Source of the DNA: Sphingobium sp. YR768
GTDB taxonomy: Bacteria > Pseudomonadota > Alphaproteobacteria > Sphingomonadales > Sphingomonadaceae
Assembly: GCF_900111125.1 (NCBI RefSeq)
Contig: NZ_FOGE01000029.1
Span: 1 to 51,814 of the forward strand
DNA length: 51,814 nucleotides
Direction of reading: 5' to 3'
Under the pieces are notes generated by a model, which made no database searches, had not been told where the DNA came from, and saw nothing but the letters and a program-made list of their open reading frames with translations. Positions within the stretch are counted from its first letter, which is position 1; each line of letters starts with the position of its first letter. Below, in pieces: positions 50,481-51,814 of this stretch. The position numbers were made by a program, and so were the translations under genes.

Positions 50481-51458
50481 ATGCTGTCCCGTCGTGACAT
50501 GCTGCTTGCCGGCGCTGCGTCCTGCCTCTTCCTGTCAGGCTGTGGCACGGCGCAGGGCGGTCGGCCGAAGCTGCGCATATCGATCACCGGCAAGGGGGAA
50601 GGCGATACGCGCCTGTTGTTCAAGGCAGCGGGCATCAGGCCGGAAGGCTTCGACCTGGTCTATAGCGAGTTCCAGTCGGGTCATCTTGTCGTCGAGGCGC
50701 TGAACGGCGGATCGCTCGATTATGGTGGCATGAGCGAGATACCGCCGATCTTCGCCGCAGCCTCGACCATTCAGAGCTTCCGTCAGATTGCGGTTGCGCA
50801 TGGCGATGTGAACAATCAGGTTGTGCTAGTGCCCAAGGGTTCGAAGGCACGATCCATAGTCGATCTGAAGGGCAAGCGGGTCGGTTATGTCCGCGCCACA
50901 ACTTCGCAATATTTCCTGATCCGGATGCTGGAAGATGTCGGCCTGACCTGGGACGACATCATACCGGTGGCGATGGGCGTGTCGGATGGTGCTGCGGCCT
51001 TTTCGCAGGGCGCGCTGGATGGCTGGGCGATCTATGGCTTCCCGATCCAGAGAGCAATCGCGACCGAGGGCGCGCGCATTCTGAAGACTGCTTATGGCAT
51101 ATTGTCGGGCAACTATCTGGTTTCGGCCCATGTCGACGCGCTGGCCGATCCGGAGAAGGCGAAGATCATCGGCGAATATCTGGCGCTGGTGCAGCAGGGC
51201 TTTGGCTGGGCCGCCAATCATCAGGACGAATGGGCCGGGATCATTGCCCAGGATATCGGCGTGCCGCGCGACTATGTCATCGATCAGTTTCGGCGTAAAA
51301 GCGCAAACTATGAATTGCGGCGCGTAACGCCCGAGGCGATCGCCTCGCAGCAGCGGGTTGCCGACCTCTTCTTCGAGCAGAAGCTATTGCCCAAGGCGGT
51401 CGATGTCCGGTCACTATGGGATGATCGATTCAATTCCTACATCTCTGATCATCTGTAA
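50481..51458 (+). CDS. Sulfonate/nitrate-type ABC substrate-binding lipoprotein
   Basis: About 325 residues of the SsuA/TauA/NMT1 family. The N-terminus LSRRDMLLAGAASCLFLSGC ends in a lipobox (LSGC), so it should be a lipoprotein. Binding-protein segments are LVVEALNGGSLDYGGMSEIP, VLVPKGSKARSIVDLKGKRV, ATTSQYFLIRMLEDVGL and GALDGWAIYGFPIQRAI. It would capture an alkanesulfonate, taurine or similar organosulfur ligand. The start is ATG 50481 or ATG 50469, the latter overlapping the small upstream gene. No ABC permease or ATPase gene lies in the rest of the window. Confidence 0.85.
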   Translation: MLSRRDMLLAGAASCLFLSGCGTAQGGRPKLRISITGKGEGDTRLLFKAAGIRPEGFDLVYSEFQSGHLVVEALNGGSLDYGGMSEIPPIFAAASTIQSFRQIAVAHGDVNNQVVLVPKGSKARSIVDLKGKRVGYVRATTSQYFLIRMLEDVGLTWDDIIPVAMGVSDGAAAFSQGALDGWAIYGFPIQRAIATEGARILKTAYGILSGNYLVSAHVDALADPEKAKIIGEYLALVQQGFGWAANHQDEWAGIIAQDIGVPRDYVIDQFRRKSANYELRRVTPEAIASQQRVADLFFEQKLLPKAVDVRSLWDDRFNSYISDHL

Positions 51459-51699
51459 CGGCACGCTGACAGTGCCTGTTCTCTGCGCGCCGGACGGAGG
51501 TTGAAATGGGTGGCGCCTCCTGTGGGTGGGATCGGAGAATCGGGCCACTGTCCGATTCTGCTTTGAAAACAGGGGTTTGATTCGGGATTTTGGTGGATTG
51601 GCGCTGGATACCGGCGGATGTCGGGCTTCTGCTAGTTTGATGCAAATATCTGTAAATAAACAATATTTATGTCCCTTTCACGAAAGTTTCAAAAAGGGT
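51459..51699. other. Intergenic region after the binding-protein gene
   Basis: No convincing gene is present. A weak hairpin, GGCAC (51460-51464) with GTGCC (51472-51476), followed by TGTTCT, may help end transcription of the binding-protein gene. An open frame from 51526 lacks a ribosome site and family features. The AT-rich stretch 51640-51700 looks like a promoter approach. Confidence 0.45.
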
Positions 51700-51802
51700 T
51701 TGACGGTTTTGGCTGACGCATCTAGAGGGCTTTTCACCGGACGGGGCGCTGCCAGCAGGGAGCGCCTGGGACGGTCGCCAACATAGACGGGATGCCGCTC
51801 CC
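51700..51802 (+). promoter_or_regulatory. Possible promoter and structured leader of a gene beyond the right edge
   Basis: TTGACG (51700-51705) and TAGAGG (51723-51728), 17 bases apart, suggest transcription from about 51735. The leader then has GGCGCT (51745-51750) with AGCGCC (51761-51766), and a competing pair GGGAGC (51758-51763) with GCTCCC (51797-51802). Because the two stems share bases they exclude each other, as in attenuators or riboswitches. I cannot match it to a known RNA class. Confidence 0.35.
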
Positions 51803-51814
51803 CTGGAAGTAGTT

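Noticed and set aside
51526..51786. An 86-codon frame after the binding-protein gene
   Set aside because: No ribosome site or recognisable features, and it spans the likely promoter and leader of the next gene.

Overview
The window looks like a chromosomal segment of a sphingomonad (Sphingomonadaceae, Alphaproteobacteria). This rests on high GC, a large TonB-dependent receptor (TBDR) with secreted glycosidases, chains of genes overlapping by ATGA, TGATG or GTGA, and the family mix. No genus can be fixed from the sequence alone. The left edge is the 3' end of an IS630-type transposase, followed by a REP-like palindrome.

Bases 232-35589 hold what I read as a hydroxyproline-rich glycoprotein (plant extensin) utilization locus. 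Going right, it has: a GH27 alpha-galactosidase, amino acid permease and GntR/FCD regulator (minus); a DadA-like FAD enzyme, probably cis-4-hydroxy-D-proline dehydrogenase (plus); an embedded five-gene leucine/isovalerate operon (minus, 11350-5387); an M24 Xaa-Pro-type peptidase (plus); a minus-strand operon of S9 dipeptidyl-peptidase, DUF5695 protein, Svx/AvrXca metallopeptidase and POT peptide transporter; a second GntR/FCD regulator (plus); a plus-strand operon of GH127/GH146 beta-L-arabinofuranosidase, Ldh-family reductase, DUF885 metallopeptidase and GH43 protein; a TBDR; two small secreted LecA-like proteins and a third small secreted protein; and a DapA-family deaminase followed by hydroxyproline 2-epimerase. 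Enzymes that strip beta-arabinofuranose from hydroxyproline and alpha-galactose from serine, peptidases, importers and hydroxyproline catabolism together match the chemistry of extensins. One palindromic operator (consensus ATATCGTATACGATAT) recurs at five promoters: the FAD enzyme, the S9 operon/GntR pair, the arabinofuranosidase operon, the TBDR and the hydroxyproline operon. This points to one regulon.

Bases 35627-43556 are a complete histidine utilization cluster of the HutF/HutG type (hutC, then divergent hutF and hutI-hutH-hutG-hutU-hutD) with a perfect HutC-like operator in the hutF-hutI gap. Histidine is common in extensins, so the neighbourhood may be functional.

The right end (43567-51814) is more ordinary: a secreted beta-helix protein, a CPA1 Na+/H+ antiporter, a Tas-like aldo/keto reductase, a CYTH protein with a small partner, an FAD/NAD(P)-binding protein, a 44-codon gene coupled to a sulfonate-type substrate-binding lipoprotein, and a possible structured leader for a gene beyond the window. 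I saw no tRNA, rRNA or CRISPR array.
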